The notes beneath the pieces were generated by a model that was given only the letters and a program-made list of their open reading frames with translations, had not been told where the DNA came from and ran no database searches. This document shows, piece after piece, positions 34,493 through 47,254 of a DNA stretch of 64,000 nt. Position 1 is the first letter of the stretch. Every line of letters starts with the position of its first letter. This DNA is from Adenanthera pavonina. Lineage: Eukaryota; Streptophyta; Magnoliopsida; Fabales; Fabaceae. The stretch lies in assembly GCA_026686845.1 (NCBI GenBank), contig JAIVEN010000014.1:27364001-27428000 (forward strand), given 5' to 3'. The position numbers and the translations under genes were made by a program.

Positions 34493-35500
34493 CATCATAC
34501 ATCATATTGTCATCACATCATCACCACTCCATCCTCCATAAATCACAGTCTCACAATGTCATGTGGTGATGCTCGTGTATCATCATATCATCATCATCAT
34601 AATCATCATGTTATGTATGCATCATGTCATATCATATAAATGTCATCATCACGTATCTCATCAACATAGTCATAATCAACATCTAATTGTGTACATACCA
34701 CGATATATAAAAATAGTACACACAAATACATCAATATTGTGGTATGAAAGAAACATGCATATATACCTGAATATACGTACTATCATACAATATAAACGAT
34801 AATATAAACAAACACCCGGTTACCTCAGGTTGTCAATACCACACACATAAATTCCACGAACTTCTCGAATGCCCAACAAACTTTAACTCTTCTCGGTTAA
34901 CCAAACAACCTTAATAATAACATAATTCTTCAATTAACACGATATACCAAATATCCAAATTCCACAATTTAACTACTTTAGGCCTAACTCAAGGTTTCAA
35001 CACCCCTTTCATATAGCAATGAGCTTTTAGAGACCATTCAAACACTACTCAATCACATACACTTCGGATTTCCAAGAGCTCTAACCGAAAACACTTAGGG
35101 TTAAGCTCAAATCATACATAAGCCCTTTAAAACTCACATTCAAGCAACAAGAACACTAAAACACACATCCTTAACCCCTTTTCATCCATTTCAATTGGTG
35201 GATTTTGTCCCAAACCAAAAATCCCGACATATAACCAAAAAATTCCAAATTTCAACCGAAGAAAATGGAGAGGGAGGAGTAGAGAATGCTTACCAACTTG
35301 AATACAAGCTCTTGAGGTCTAAAAATCACTTCCAATGGCCAGAAAACACGAACCCTAGCAGAGCTCCTCGACGCTCCCTCTGTTTCTTTCTTTCCGATTG
35401 TCCAAAATTATCCAGATTTAAACAAAAATCCCGAATCTCACAGCGGCTCGACCAGTTTCAGCTGAAACAAAGCTACTGGAATGGTTCTCGCCACGGCAGC

Positions 35501-38500
35501 TGTAATATCCCTATTTTTATGAGATGTTATAAAATGAATAAAAGATAAGAAACAAAGCGAAGCGAAAAGGTTATATATAATTGGGTTTTAGATGGAATTA
35601 ATTTCTCATCTAATTTTTCAGAAAATTTATGTTTGGTCCTTAATTAAAATTAATTTTTCATAAAATTCTTAGTAGAAATTAATTCCAGAACTTACCCCAA
35701 AGAATATGCAATATACCACTTGAATGAAAGCCCACTCCAAACTGAGCACAAAGATATAAGTATTGCATAGCCGGGACATCTAGGTTAAGAGATAGACCAA
35801 TTTGAAGTTATTGTGAATAGTGTAAAAGAGAAATAATAAAAAAATTAGTCTTGGGGTAAAATTACAGAAAGTGCCCAAAAGAATGAATAATTACATTTTT
35901 GACTTGATTCAAGGGCAAAACAATCATTTTCCAGATTAGAAGAAAAATATGAATATTATATTTAAACCCCAAGAAAAAAAATATTGATATCACAAAATGC
36001 ATAAGTAATTGGGAAAAACTGAGAGATACCGTTAAGTGTGAAGAGGGCAAAGAGATCATTTTTTCATATTAAATAAAAAATAAGAAAATTATATTTTAGC
36101 CCTAAGAATCAAGAATCTTTACAATTTAGTCCCTGATGGGAGAAATTCACGCCAAGATGAAATGAAAATAAGTTTGGGGAAAGTTACAGCTAATGACCTG
36201 AAAGTGTAAAAAATTATAAATTTGCCTCGGGCGTTTTGGAAATATGAAAAATTATAGTCAAAATGAAGCTTTCAATGAGCTAAGCCCAATGGAATATAGC
36301 AAGGAATCTATGAAGATCAAAATAATATTTATTGGGTGATCAGGGTTTAATATTAATATTTTACCCGATAAAGGTTATTTTAGACTGCAGCAAAAGGTAG
36401 TACATATTCAAGGACAATGATTGGATCTTACTAAAATATATTTTGGGTCAAGATAATGATTTTGGACTAAAAGTCATTTTTGGATAATCTTGTACCAATA
36501 TAATGATAATTTTAGCAAAAATACTTAATTGGTACAGGTAAATTTAATCGGTAAAGAGTATTTTGGTTCATTAAAGTTTATGATGCAATGTTTGGCCAAA
36601 AAAGGAGGTTAGCCACGTATGAATGAGCAGATGGGACACAAATGAAATTGGTTAAAAAGCTTTATTACATAAAGTAGCTTTGGTTAATATAATTAACCAT
36701 GATTAATTGGCCATTAGATATCTCTCTTCTAACACCTTGGTTAAGCCATTGTGACCACTTCATCTTCTCCATCTGGGATGTGAGACAGCAACAAGAAATA
36801 GAAAAGAAGAGATCTAGGTACGAAGAAGGAAGGAAGCACTTGAAGGCATGAGATTAAGATATATGTTGCAAGGTAAGCTTTTATGGTGTTCTCAAGTGTT
36901 TGTGATAGTTTTCATGGAGTATTTCTCTCTATTTTCCCTTTGAAATTTTCTGTCTAGAGAGAGTAGAGAGAGAAAATGAAGCCATGAAGAAATTACTTCA
37001 TGAAAAGTAATATATAGGCTTCAAGGATTAAGATTATGCCATTAGATTGCAAATTAATCAGGTAGATATTTTTCTACATTTTTTTGAAAATTTCTTCCTA
37101 TTTAGGGTTTGAAAAGGAAAGGGAATTTCATGATTTTGACCCCAAAAATGGATTCCTTGGATCTAAAATAGGTAGATACAAGTATGTTGTACATGAAAAG
37201 CTCAAGGAAAAACAAAATGAAATTTTTAGATCAAGTACGCCACTTTATGATTGAGCTTAATGAATCAGTGGCTCATGGTATTATTTCATGATGCTATAGG
37301 GTTTCAAGAAGTGTTTTAAGATCAATGGAAGTGTCCACAAAGTTTGGAGATCATTGGAAAGCAAGAAGGTAGTTATTTTCCTTGTTATGCTTAATGTTGT
37401 CATATTTTGTTTCCATGATAATATGACTATGCCATATAATTGTTTGAATGCTTTATGATGTATTTTCATTGTTGGCTGAATGTTTTAAGGGTTTTATGAC
37501 TCTAAGATGTCCATTTTATAAAGTGTTACCATGCCAAAATTTTTATGGAATTGTATGGCATAATATGAAGTTATGATTTTCATTGATGATTTTATGAAAT
37601 GATATGATGATGTGAATGTGTGATTGGATATACCTACTGAGATTCTTTGAATCTCACCCTTCCAAATGATCATCATGTCTAGGCCCAAGCTATGGTAGCA
37701 AGGGGTCAAGAGTGCCAAGGAGAAAGAAGAAAGAGGATGAAGCATAATGTTGTTTGCAAGTTATAATGCTAAGTTGAGAAAATATGTATCATGTATGTAT
37801 GAGATGAAATTCTGTAATTATACATGATTATGTTCCTTTAAGTCCTCTTATGATGATATGTGTGGATTTGGAACAATAAATGTTGATGCATGAGGTTTAT
37901 GAAGTTTAGTATATGAGTTATGGCATAATTATGAACAAGATGACCAATATTGCTTTGAGCAAGATAATTCTATTCAAAACAGAGTGTTCTATATAAGTGT
38001 TATACATGCTCTTAAATTTGATAGAACAAGCTTTTCATAGAACTAAATAACACCTAAATGCAATAAATATATGAATTATAATGAATTTTTTAATTTAGGA
38101 TTCAAAACTAGACAGTATTGGAAAAACTGGAACTTATATTGTGAACACTGGATTTTTCAAAAGGCACTATAAAATTGTGTATAGCTCTAAAAATTCAGTG
38201 ATTTGAATTTATGGAAAGCTCCAAGTCTTAGGAAATAAATGTCATTGGTTTGAAACCATTTGGAGCTATAAATAAGGAGTTATGTAATTTCTCCTAAAAC
38301 TGTTCTAGTAGAGATAGTGTTTTGACCCATAATAGTTAAGTTAATGTCATGCCCTGTATAAGTTGAATAAATATACAAGAAAAATATTTCTAGAAAGTAG
38401 ACTCACAAGGCTTTCCAATGACATAAGTAATGCATAAATTGGCTTAGGTTAGAGTGAGATATGAATTTTAAATATAAGGCTAAAATCTTGGGAAAGAGAA

Positions 38501-38818
38501 AATGACTAAATATACAGTAAAGGTTTGAGAAATAAATTGTATGAATTGGTCAATGGAATGATCTTTTTCATATTTTTTCCATGTATAGAAAGTTTTTATA
38601 TATATTTAGAGACTTGAATCATTATGAAATGATTTTTCTAGAATTATTTATGAATTTTCAAAATTCAGTTGCAAAGTGGAAACTACCATATGAACAATAA
38701 CCAAAAATTTTGGAAATTCTGATTTTCATTTTTATGTGATTCAAGCTTAGGATTAAGTATAATCAGTCGCAAAAGGAGTTTAATTCATGGGAAATGAGTC
38801 TAAAAGTAAGATGTTATA
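35501..38818 (+). mobile_element. G1 large LTR (3,318 bp), solo, nested in the G3 LTR
   Basis: Starts TGTAATATCC and ends GATGTTATA. The flanks GCAGC (35496-35500) and GCTGC (38819-38823) form a 5-bp duplication with one change. Its length is within 4 bp of the copy at 6315-9636, and the two align from end to end. No protein-coding internal sequence. Removing it rejoins the G3 LTR. Confidence 0.87.
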
Positions 38819-38936
38819 GCTGCCCTGTTTCTCGCTGCTGCATGAAGCTCTTCCTAACTCCACTTGAGCCTTCCTCTATCCTGTTTCCTCTGGTCATAAA
38901 CACAATGCCAAGAAAGATAACATGAGGGGTGTTATA

Positions 38937-39606
38937 GTAAGATACAAAGAGGACTGATTCTAACCATGTGGAATTGTAGCCACATGAGTATCCAATAAAG
39001 GAAGATCAGGAGGTAGACCCAAAGGACGATCCTGTAGCTACTTACTTTCTAGATAGTCCTAGTTCCTCCTAAATGTTCGTCGGGATGTAAATACTTGTGA
39101 ATATGTATATATGTAGTGAACACTAACTGACTACAAATTTTTGAGTTATAATATACATACAGTCATAGATAGTATAACTAGTAGAAAGAAAGAACTGATG
39201 TAGAAATGATTGTGAATAAAGCATGTATAAAGTTAAGCTATATGAATAAAATGTTTTGTATATATATATATATTCTCTGAGTACCATTGCTATATGTTCA
39301 TGATTTCAATTATTGTTTAGATATAAATGTCTCACACTAGAAGACAAACAAGAGTAGCTACTCTTCAATAGGAAAAAGTACAATAAGTTAATCCATTACA
39401 AGCTATCATGGACAGATTGGATCAACAGCAAAGAACTACTGAAGATACAAAGAAATATAGGTACTTAGAGAGAACACTCTGAGGTTAGCATTGAAGTGCC
39501 ACCTCCAAGGCAACCTTAACATCAGGAACCCCAAACTGCACCAGTGAATTAGGCAGTAGGTATAGCAGTTGATTTTGCTCATCAGTAAAATATAATAGCT
39601 TAGTTT
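38937..39606 (+). pseudogene. Possible retrotransposon gag start and leader (decayed)
   Basis: Continues 32305-33388 once the nested LTRs are removed. At about 39328 an ATG opens a short basic stretch (MSHTRRQTRVATLQ) followed by a stop and DRLDQQQRTTEDTKKY. Arg-rich starts followed by a coiled-coil-like stretch are common in Ty3/gypsy gag, but the match is weak. The upstream part is AT-rich with a TA run (39258-39271). Confidence 0.35.
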
Positions 39607-40143
39607 AGGAAACAAGCTATGGCCACTTAGATATTATATGACTTTTATTTTGTGATGTATATTGATGTTAAAGGTCAATTTGACTTCCTGTTAGTGAACT
39701 AGCCACTTTTGGACTAAATGTAGATGAATATATGCATGTTATATATGGTTGAAAACTAGACAGATAGAGCTTTAAAATAGTTTAAAGAGCATTTAATTTG
39801 GATGCGTGTATGAATTATTATAAGTTTTCAAATTAAGTGCCAGAAATTAGGAAAACTGGAAAATGACCAAATCTTGGGCTAACCAATGATCTATTTCTTT
39901 TTTTCCATGTAAATAATGTTTTAAACATTTTAAGAGAATTGAATTACTTGCATATGATTTTTGTAGGATTAGTTATAAATTTTCAAAATCCGGTCGATAA
40001 AGTGGAAATTACCAAATGAATAGTACCAAATTTATGAAAAATTATGTTTTCAATATTTATGTAATTCAAGCTTCTAATCATGCATAAATGGACTATATTA
40101 AGGCCTAATACGTGAGAAATGAAGCTAAAGATATGGTGTTACA
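39607..40143 (+). repeat. G2 LTR 3' fragment (truncated)
   Basis: Matches the last roughly 570 bp of the G2 LTR 30141-32304: ATGGCCACTTAGATATTATATG versus the region near 31745, and the same AAGCTAAAG..GGTGTTACA end. The first about 1.6 kb of the LTR is absent. It could be the decayed 3' LTR of an element starting at 30141. Confidence 0.7.
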
Positions 40144-40332
40144 ACAAGTTTATAGAAGATAGTATCTAGAGGTGTATTAGTTTTGATACATTTTGTACCT
40201 TTGGTAGACGGTCTTGATCAAAGGAAGATTGAACAAATTATGACTTGAACATGAAAGTTTCCTCAGAATACCAGGCAATAAGAAATTGAAACAAACTCTT
40301 TGGCTTCTAAATCAAATGGAATAGGAAAGTTT

Positions 40333-41099
40333 TGTTAGAGTAGCTGGCTTTCCAAGAGGGGGTAAATTAGAAAGTTCAAAATTTTTCTGCGAAAACGTAA
40401 GTTCATAGTGAAAGAAAAGGTTTGTAGAAAAACAAAGTGTAGTGCAAATGAGTGTAAATGCAAGATAAGAGAAGAAAGGACTCAAAAATTACAATTGTCT
40501 CATGTTTTCACAATGCACTCCAAATTCAAATTTCAGAAGTTGAAATTTGTTTGTTAGAGATTTGTTCCGCATGGCATAAAAGTTTTCCTTTGTGAAATTT
40601 GAATGTTGAACTATCAAGTTCATCTATTAAAGAGGTAACTCTGAACTCTCTTTTGAACTTCACCAATATTCAAATTTTAACTAAGCTTCATATGAATTTT
40701 GCACACATTCATTAACAATACTTAGCCCGAAATTTAAATTTCATAATTGAAATTCATCTGTCAAATATGAAACCTATGTATATTTAAATTTCACCAAGCA
40801 AAGTTTGAATTTTGCTCAAAATACACATGAGTTAACACCAAAATTCATCTGTTAGTCAATATTTTTTCAAATTTAATATATGTTGACATAGGATAACTGT
40901 GAAATTACTTGTTTAAGTGTTGTGGCAACATCAATGAGTGAAAATCAAGCTTTTTACCAAATATATATAGTGAGAAATCCTAATAACTAATTCTTCAGAC
41001 GTTTTTCATTGAATTTCTTCACTTTGTCATCTAGTACTCCTTTAATGTTCTCCTTTCCATGCTCTTGTTATTTGGAATTATCAAAACTTCGAGTCAACA
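40333..41099 (-). mobile_element. Short Sirevirus solo LTR (767 bp), perfect target duplication AGTTT
   Basis: On the plus strand it starts TGTTAG, then GGCTTTCCAAGAGGGGG. It ends with GGAATTATCAAAAC and GAGTCAACA. These are the same landmarks as the ends of the Sirevirus LTRs of A and B. AGTTT flanks both sides (40328-40332 and 41100-41104). It keeps the CAAATTTCAGAAG-type words of the A/C subfamily but is less than half their length. The intervals 40144-40332 and 41105-41550 hold no recognised feature. Confidence 0.9.
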
Positions 41100-41104
41100 A
41101 GTTT

Positions 41105-41545
41105 GGTTTTACATTGATTCCTGGGTCAAACAATCTTATTCTCCTTAATAAGTATTTATAATTTTTTTTGCGTGATTGGCCTTTCTTTTGTTTAATTTTT
41201 TTTTACTCAATCATATCATTGAATTGCAATTTCAAACTTGCAAATTTTATGCTTAAGCGATATAAATATAAAATATTAGTATTTACACATATTATTTTTA
41301 TAATATCAAATGTAGTATATATTTTAAAGTTAATTTTTGAAATTTGTATGGATAACATTTTTTCTTTAAATTTAAAATATTTTTAACATAACAATAACAA
41401 TTTTAGTTATATATTAATGTATTATATAAAATACCTTTGACTATACGTTAATATTTTATAAAAAATGATTGATTCAGTAACGTTACAAATTAAAAATTAT
41501 ACTACTTCTTATATTTTGGTTATTAAAATTGTAAAATAAAATTTA
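41105..41545. other. Very AT-rich spacer
   Basis: No gene or repeat recognised. Open frames here are Ile/Phe/Asn/Lys-rich, as expected from composition alone. Confidence 0.5.
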
Positions 41546-41550
41546 ATAAA

Positions 41551-43977
41551 TATAATATCCCAAATTTTACTGGATATCATATAATGTATAAAAAAAATAG
41601 TAAAGGATAACATAAAAAGTAAAGGGAATTATAGAAAACGGAGAGATACGGTTAAAAGCAGAAAAGGGTAAAAATGTCATTTTCTATATTAGACAAGAAA
41701 TGAGAAAATTATATTTTTCCTAAAAAATAAGAATTTTGTGCATGGTAGTCTCTAAAAGGAAGAATTTAGTACAATTTAGTCCTTGGGAATAATTTCGAGA
41801 AAGGACCTGAAAGAATTAAAAATTATAATTTAACCTTGAGTCAAAGGTAATTTCATAATTTTTAAAAGTTTAGCAGAACAGTGCTCATGATGAGCCAGAC
41901 TCAATGGAATATTGTTTATAGGCCAATTGAGTATGCATAAATTTATAATTAGAATCAAAAATCAGAAAGTAAATATTATATAGAAAAAGGAATTTGGGAC
42001 CTTATAAAATGCAATGAGGACATAGGAGTAGTGTGTTAACCCACACAAATATATTTTAGGACAAGAAAATAAACTTAGTCCAAAATTAAATCTAGAATAA
42101 TTCTGTACCAATTAAATGACAATCACGGCAAAAGTATTTAATCGGTATGGGTAAAATTTATTGATAGAAATTATTTTAAACTAATAAAATTTATGGTGCA
42201 ATTTTTGACCAAAATACCCTATAAGTGGCATGACAAAGGCTGACTAGGGACAAGGAGTGAATTGTTTTATTTGATTTAAGACATTATTGCATAAATATTA
42301 ATCAAGTTAGTTAATTAAACTCAAGGTATTATTCATGTTGTTGGGCTAAGCTTCTTAAAACACTCTTCATCTTCATTTTGGGCATGCAAAATAGAAGAAA
42401 GAGAGTGAGAGAGAGAACAAAAATAACAAGGACAAAGAAGAAGCAAGAAGCAAAAGTTCAAGACTCAAGTTACAAGGTATGATTCTATGGCCATTAACTT
42501 GTGTCTTCAAGTGTTTAGTGAAGATTTCATGGAGTTTGCCTTTCCCTCTTCCACCCTTTAAGTTTCGACCATGGAGGTTTTAGAGAGAGAAAGTTGAGTT
42601 TCATGAAATAAACATAGGAAAAGCTTAGATAAGTTTCAAGAAGCAAGAAATCACAAGTTATTGCAACTAGTTTGAAGTAAATATTTTTCCTTCAATTTTT
42701 CTTCATTTTTGGTCAAATTAGGGTTAGAGTTAGGGAAGGAATTTCAAAATTTTGACCCCAAAAATGGATTCCTTGGGTTTAAAATAGGTAGATATAAATG
42801 TGTTGTATAAGAAAATCCGAGAGGAAAACAAAGTGAAATTTGAAGTTCAAGTGTGCATTTTGTGAGAAAGGTCATGGAATTAGTAGTTAATGGCCTTATT
42901 TTATTATGCATTAGGGTTTAAGAAGCTTGAGGAAGATCAAAGGAAAGGCTTACAAGGATTGGAAAGTAATGGAATAGCATAAGGTAGTTTAATTACCTTA
43001 CATTGTATTATCATAATTGTTTTCTATGTGTTTGATGCTTTGTCATATAGTGTAATGTTGCTTTGTGATGTTTTTATGTTATTGGCTGAGTTGATTGAGG
43101 GGTCTTGGAACCCTGGAGTATCCATTTTTCAAAAAGAAACTTTGTCAAAATTTTTGTAAAATCATGACTTAAATATGCAAATGTGTTTGCTTGATTTTTT
43201 TTGAGGATTTCATGTAAAATGTGATAATATGAATGCATGTATGGGTATTAGCTACTGAGATTTTTTGAACCTCATTCCTTTGAAATGCTAACTTTGTTTA
43301 GGACCAAGTCATGGCAAGGAGAGAAAGATTGATGATTAAGTGATTGTTGCTCCAAGTTGTCCTTTATTACGAGATGTTACATAAAATCATATGGTTGGCC
43401 TTAAATCTATACCTTCATGTAAATATGTTCTATTAGGTCTTAAGTAATGTATTGTATGATATGGTGACAAGTTGTGGTATGCATGTACTTTATGACCTTT
43501 ATTTTACTAAGTTGAGGGATGTAAATGATACTTTAGACCCCTCTATGGTAAACCAAACACTATTTAGGTATTTTTGTGTTGAATCTATGAGTATTATATA
43601 TGGATGAAAAATAGACAGAGAGGGCTTTAAAATAGTCCAAAGAGCACTCAATTTGAATGTCATTGCAATTTTATATGATTTTTCAAATTTAGTTTAGAAA
43701 ATAAGAAATTTTGAAAATGACCACATGAACAGTAATAATTTTTTAGATTCACTATATCAATTGGCCCAATGAATGCTCTATTTCATATAATTTTTGTAGA
43801 ATTAGTTATGAATTTTCAAATTTTGCTTGGCAAAATAGAATTTATCAAATGAATAGTGTCCAATTTTTGGAAAAATTTATTATAGCATTATGTTGTGATT
43901 CAATCTTCTAAATGGATATAAATGGACATAAATATGATCAAATACATGAGAATTAAGCCTACAATCCAGGTGTTACA
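41551..43977 (+). mobile_element. G2 solo LTR (2,427 bp), perfect target duplication ATAAA
   Basis: Starts TATAATATCC (the canonical TG is TA here) and ends CCAGGTGTTACA. ATAAA flanks it on both sides (41546-41550, 43978-43982). It aligns with 30141-32304 over most of its length. A GAGAGAG purine-rich leader-like stretch lies near 42395-42420. No gag or pol, so a solo LTR; assignment to Ty3/gypsy is inferred. Confidence 0.9.
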
Positions 43978-44250
43978 ATAAATATATAATTTTCTACTAA
44001 TTCTAAACCACAAAACTAAATTGGTCAAAAAAAAAATGGCAACAGTAGAACTCCTTTTGGGCTTGAGGACATTGTATTTGTATTTTCATAGTCTATTGTT
44101 TTGGTCGAAGTCTTGGATCTAAACTAAAAATGCAAGCATGTGAAGAGACTAAGAGTCTAAAAGTTTCCTAGGCTTTAAAGTTGGACAATCTTGAAGATTA
44201 ACTTTTATATACAGAGGCCTTGATTGACCAAAGAAAAAAAACTTACATAT

Positions 44251-44440
44251 CACTACACCAAAAAAAGGGCTTCCTTCACAGCTAAAAGTGCTAATCGTTT
44301 ATAGTTTCAAAACGCAAAGGATTTGAATGGCGAAGAAAATTCCTTTGCTATTATTAACCGCAAAGGAAAGAACTTTCCTTTGGACATTGATTGAATAATC
44401 AATACCATAAATATATATAAACTAATCAACAATAATACAT
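44251..44440 (+). mobile_element. CACTA-type transposon terminus (one end only)
   Basis: Begins CACTACACCAAAAAAAGG, a typical plant CACTA (En/Spm-like) terminal inverted repeat. Subterminal repeats follow in both orientations: ACGCAAAGGATTTG, AATTCCTTTGC, CCGCAAAGGAAAG, TTTCCTTTGG. I found no matching inverted end in the window and no CACTA transposase. The interval up to 44664 is otherwise featureless. Confidence 0.7.
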
Positions 44441-44664
44441 AAAAAATTAGGGTTATCTAACTTTTGTAGGTTAAGTAATAACAGAGGAACAATACTAGGA
44501 TACAAAAGATATATTGCCATGTATTGAAGTAAAAAAGTTGCAACAAATTACAAAAATAGCATTGAAGTAGAAACAGATCATATTGTCCTCAAAATGATTA
44601 TGCAATGCCAAAATATATTAAAAAAGTCAAAGCTAGCAAGAAACAAAAGTTTCAAACATTCAAC

Positions 44665-45962
44665 TTCTAGAAACTAGTATCTCTGAGTTCATGCACTTCA
44701 TCAACATCGAGATCAATGAACAACTTTGTCATTAATAAATTATTGGTTAGCTTACAATTAAAATTTGATGAAATACACAAATGAAAACTAATTAGAAATA
44801 TACTAAAAGTTATTCTAAACTTAATGCAACAAACCCTTAATGATATACATAGATTTATCAACTTATTGAATTTCCAAGTTTAGTCTAGTACTCATGCAAA
44901 CAAATTAATCCATGGTAATAAACTTAATAATCATTGGAATCTTACTAACAGATTTAACAAATGCACTTACTGAATTTTAAAACTTATGTTCAGATCTCAA
45001 GAGCAATCAAATAATATATATATACCATCATCAACTCCAATAGAAGTATGGTGAATTCTAACTATTGAAACACCTTTTATTGTAGTTTTTAGGGTGTTAG
45101 CCACTTTCAGAGTAACATTATCAAAGTACTTGCACTTTAGAATTCTCCTCCTAAAAATTTCATAGAGACATTTCAACTATACTATATTGGATAGAAAAAA
45201 TGTGTTAACATAGAAAAAAATAACCATGTTACCTAGAATCTGTGATGTCAAATTTTATATGCACACTAAAAAGAGGACAGCAAGGGCAAGGCATCAGTCA
45301 ATTGATGTTCATTATGAAACCATAAGCATCTAAATGATTTACAAAGCAATGAAAAATTATATTAGATTATGATGAAAAGATAATGATAACACACATTATT
45401 ATATAATTTAAAATAAATTCTACTTCATTGCTTACCTACAATGTCTTCTTCCTTTGCATGTAATTCCCAAATATGTTTTATGGTGCAAAAATCAAAGGAA
45501 TATGGATGAAGTTCTTTGAAGTAGGGCTCAACTTTGATCTCCCTATCAAAGTAAATTCTAATTGGAAGTTCTTTCCTACTATGAGGGAACAAGCTTGGTC
45601 TCACAGTGAAATTCTTTATCAAATAACATTTTCCTCCTTCCAAAAGTTCATTGACGTAGTTCACTTCTTCCTCACACATAGTAACACCTTGTGCCTTCAT
45701 GCCCTATTTATCAAATAATAGAAAACATTAGATAGAAAAAGTGAAACTTTGAGAAGTAATCACATTGAAACTAAATCAATGAAAGAATATCACATCTATA
45801 ATATACCTTCTCATTGATAAGAATCATATCACAAAATATACCCTTGGGATGACTTAGCCAAGTTGGTCTTCTCCAGAAAATGTGCATGACTTGAACACAT
45901 ATACTCTACTTTCTACTAACTTAATTCAACTCAAAGATCAATTGATACTGTCTATCTTCCAT
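44665..45962 (-). pseudogene. Replication-protein-A-like (RPA1/DUF223) pseudogene
   Basis: Exon 1 is 45962-45807, with the ATG giving MEDRQYQLIFELN, two in-frame stops, then CVQVMHIFWRRPTWLSHP. The intron 45806-45704 has GT..AG ends and is in phase. Exon 2 is 45703-45436, open, with VNELLEGGKCYLIKNFTV and PIRIYFDREIKVEP, ending at GTAAGC. Further pieces are likely near 45040-45170 (NVTLKVANTLKTT) and 44667-44745 (TKLFIDLDVDEVHELRD). These match the OB-fold plan of plant RPA1-like proteins, which bind single-stranded DNA and are often carried by Helitrons. Stops make it non-functional. Confidence 0.7.
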
Positions 45963-47254
45963 TTTGAAATGATTAGCAGAAAATAGAAGAAGAAAGAAGA
46001 AGGCAAACAAATTAAGAAGAAGGGAAGTAGTGTAATTAAATACCATAGCCATGAAATCCTTTTGACGCGGCATTTGCAACCACCACAATAAAAACATCCA
46101 CCATTTAATTAATACATTCTCTTGCCTTTTTAACATGAAAAGATGTCTGCACAAGAACATGAAACTAAGAGTGTCACAAGTGTGTCTTTTCTAAATCAAG
46201 TATGTTACTTGCACAACATGTGATATATCCTCAGTGTGTCTTTTCTATACAAATAAAACTAAGCAAAATAGAAAAAAAAATCAGTCTAGATCAAGAACAT
46301 TATTTATTCATAGTTATTATTTTTTCATAAACATGACTTCAATATATACGCATTAAATTATCCCAATAAGAAATCATTGATTTTTTTATCAATATGTTGG
46401 AAGTGGGAAACACATGCTATCTAGCTCTTATAAACTATGCTGAGAAAGATATAAATAAATGGTAAAATTTGAAAGTTAAGTTAAAAAAGGCATAAAATAA
46501 CTCTTCCATAAAATTGGGTTTCTGAATAAATGTTTTTTTTCTTAAGCAAAATCAAAAGCTGGATTCCAAGTTAATTATGGCATTGATTAGATTTTGTCTT
46601 GATTAAGAGAGGGTAGGATGATATCACCCAAAAAAAAAAATAACCAAAAAGCTGTTTGAAATGAGAAAGTTTTTTTCAGTATAATTTCTACAAAATTACA
46701 GACAAAAAATGCAACCTAATGTTATAACTAAATCAGCAAAATCCATTTAGCAGTAGTTGTTTTCAAGTGATGAAATATCCAAGTTTATATCCTAACTAAA
46801 TTTAAAATCATGTTAATGATTGGAAAAATAAGAATCGTATTTAAATCATAACTAGAGCCAAATTAGTCAAAAAAAAAAAGCTTGTCAAATTGCTCCTAGC
46901 CAACCAAAACTAAACTCTTGATTGTTTGGAAGCAAAATAATTTTGTTTCACAAGAGGACTCTTTTATGTACATGAAGATTGCAACACCTAAACATGAATG
47001 AGAGTCAAACTAATACAGCTATTAGAGGAACAAAATGGTAACATGACTAAGTGGATAAAATAAGGTAGAAGAATGTTTTGAAACAATAAATTGACTTTGT
47101 ACCTTTTATTTAAAACAAATTCCTTTGCAAATACCGCTAAATGATTACCTACAAAAAGAGAAAATAAACATTGCTAACTTCAATTATAAATGATGTGTCT
47201 TCAATCATAAGTCAATTAGAAAAATAAATTTCAAAAGGAACCTGAATTAATTCT
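45963..47254. other. AT-rich interval between RPA-like and helicase remnants
   Basis: No supported gene. A short minus-strand open stretch (45921-46160) overlaps exon 1 of the RPA-like pseudogene out of frame and is not convincing. If the flanking genes belonged to one Helitron, this is its intergenic part. Confidence 0.45.

Larger units (their letters stand above)
33389..38936. mobile_element. G3 large LTR (about 2.2 kb), split by a nested G1 LTR
   Basis: Begins TGTAACTCCC and ends GGGGTGTTATA. The flanks GTAAA (33384-33388) and GTAAG (38937-38941) form a 5-bp duplication with one change. Its own sequence is 33389-35500 plus 38819-38936. The centre is more GC-rich than its surroundings (33400-34000) and contains simple repeats. 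A purine/pyrimidine leader-like part near 35280-35480 suggests a minus orientation, but this is not certain. No gag or pol is visible, so it is probably a solo LTR. Confidence 0.75.

Noticed and set aside
34448..34650. Possible origin, centromere or telomere repeat
   Set aside because: Short TA and CAT runs only. No satellite period and no TTTAGGG array.
35195..35548. A 117-codon open frame near 35 kb
   Set aside because: It runs from the G3 LTR across the border into the nested G1 LTR, so it cannot be an ancestral gene.
41168..41386. Small membrane-protein-like open frame
   Set aside because: Composition is fully explained by very high AT content, with no homologue recognised and no conserved context.
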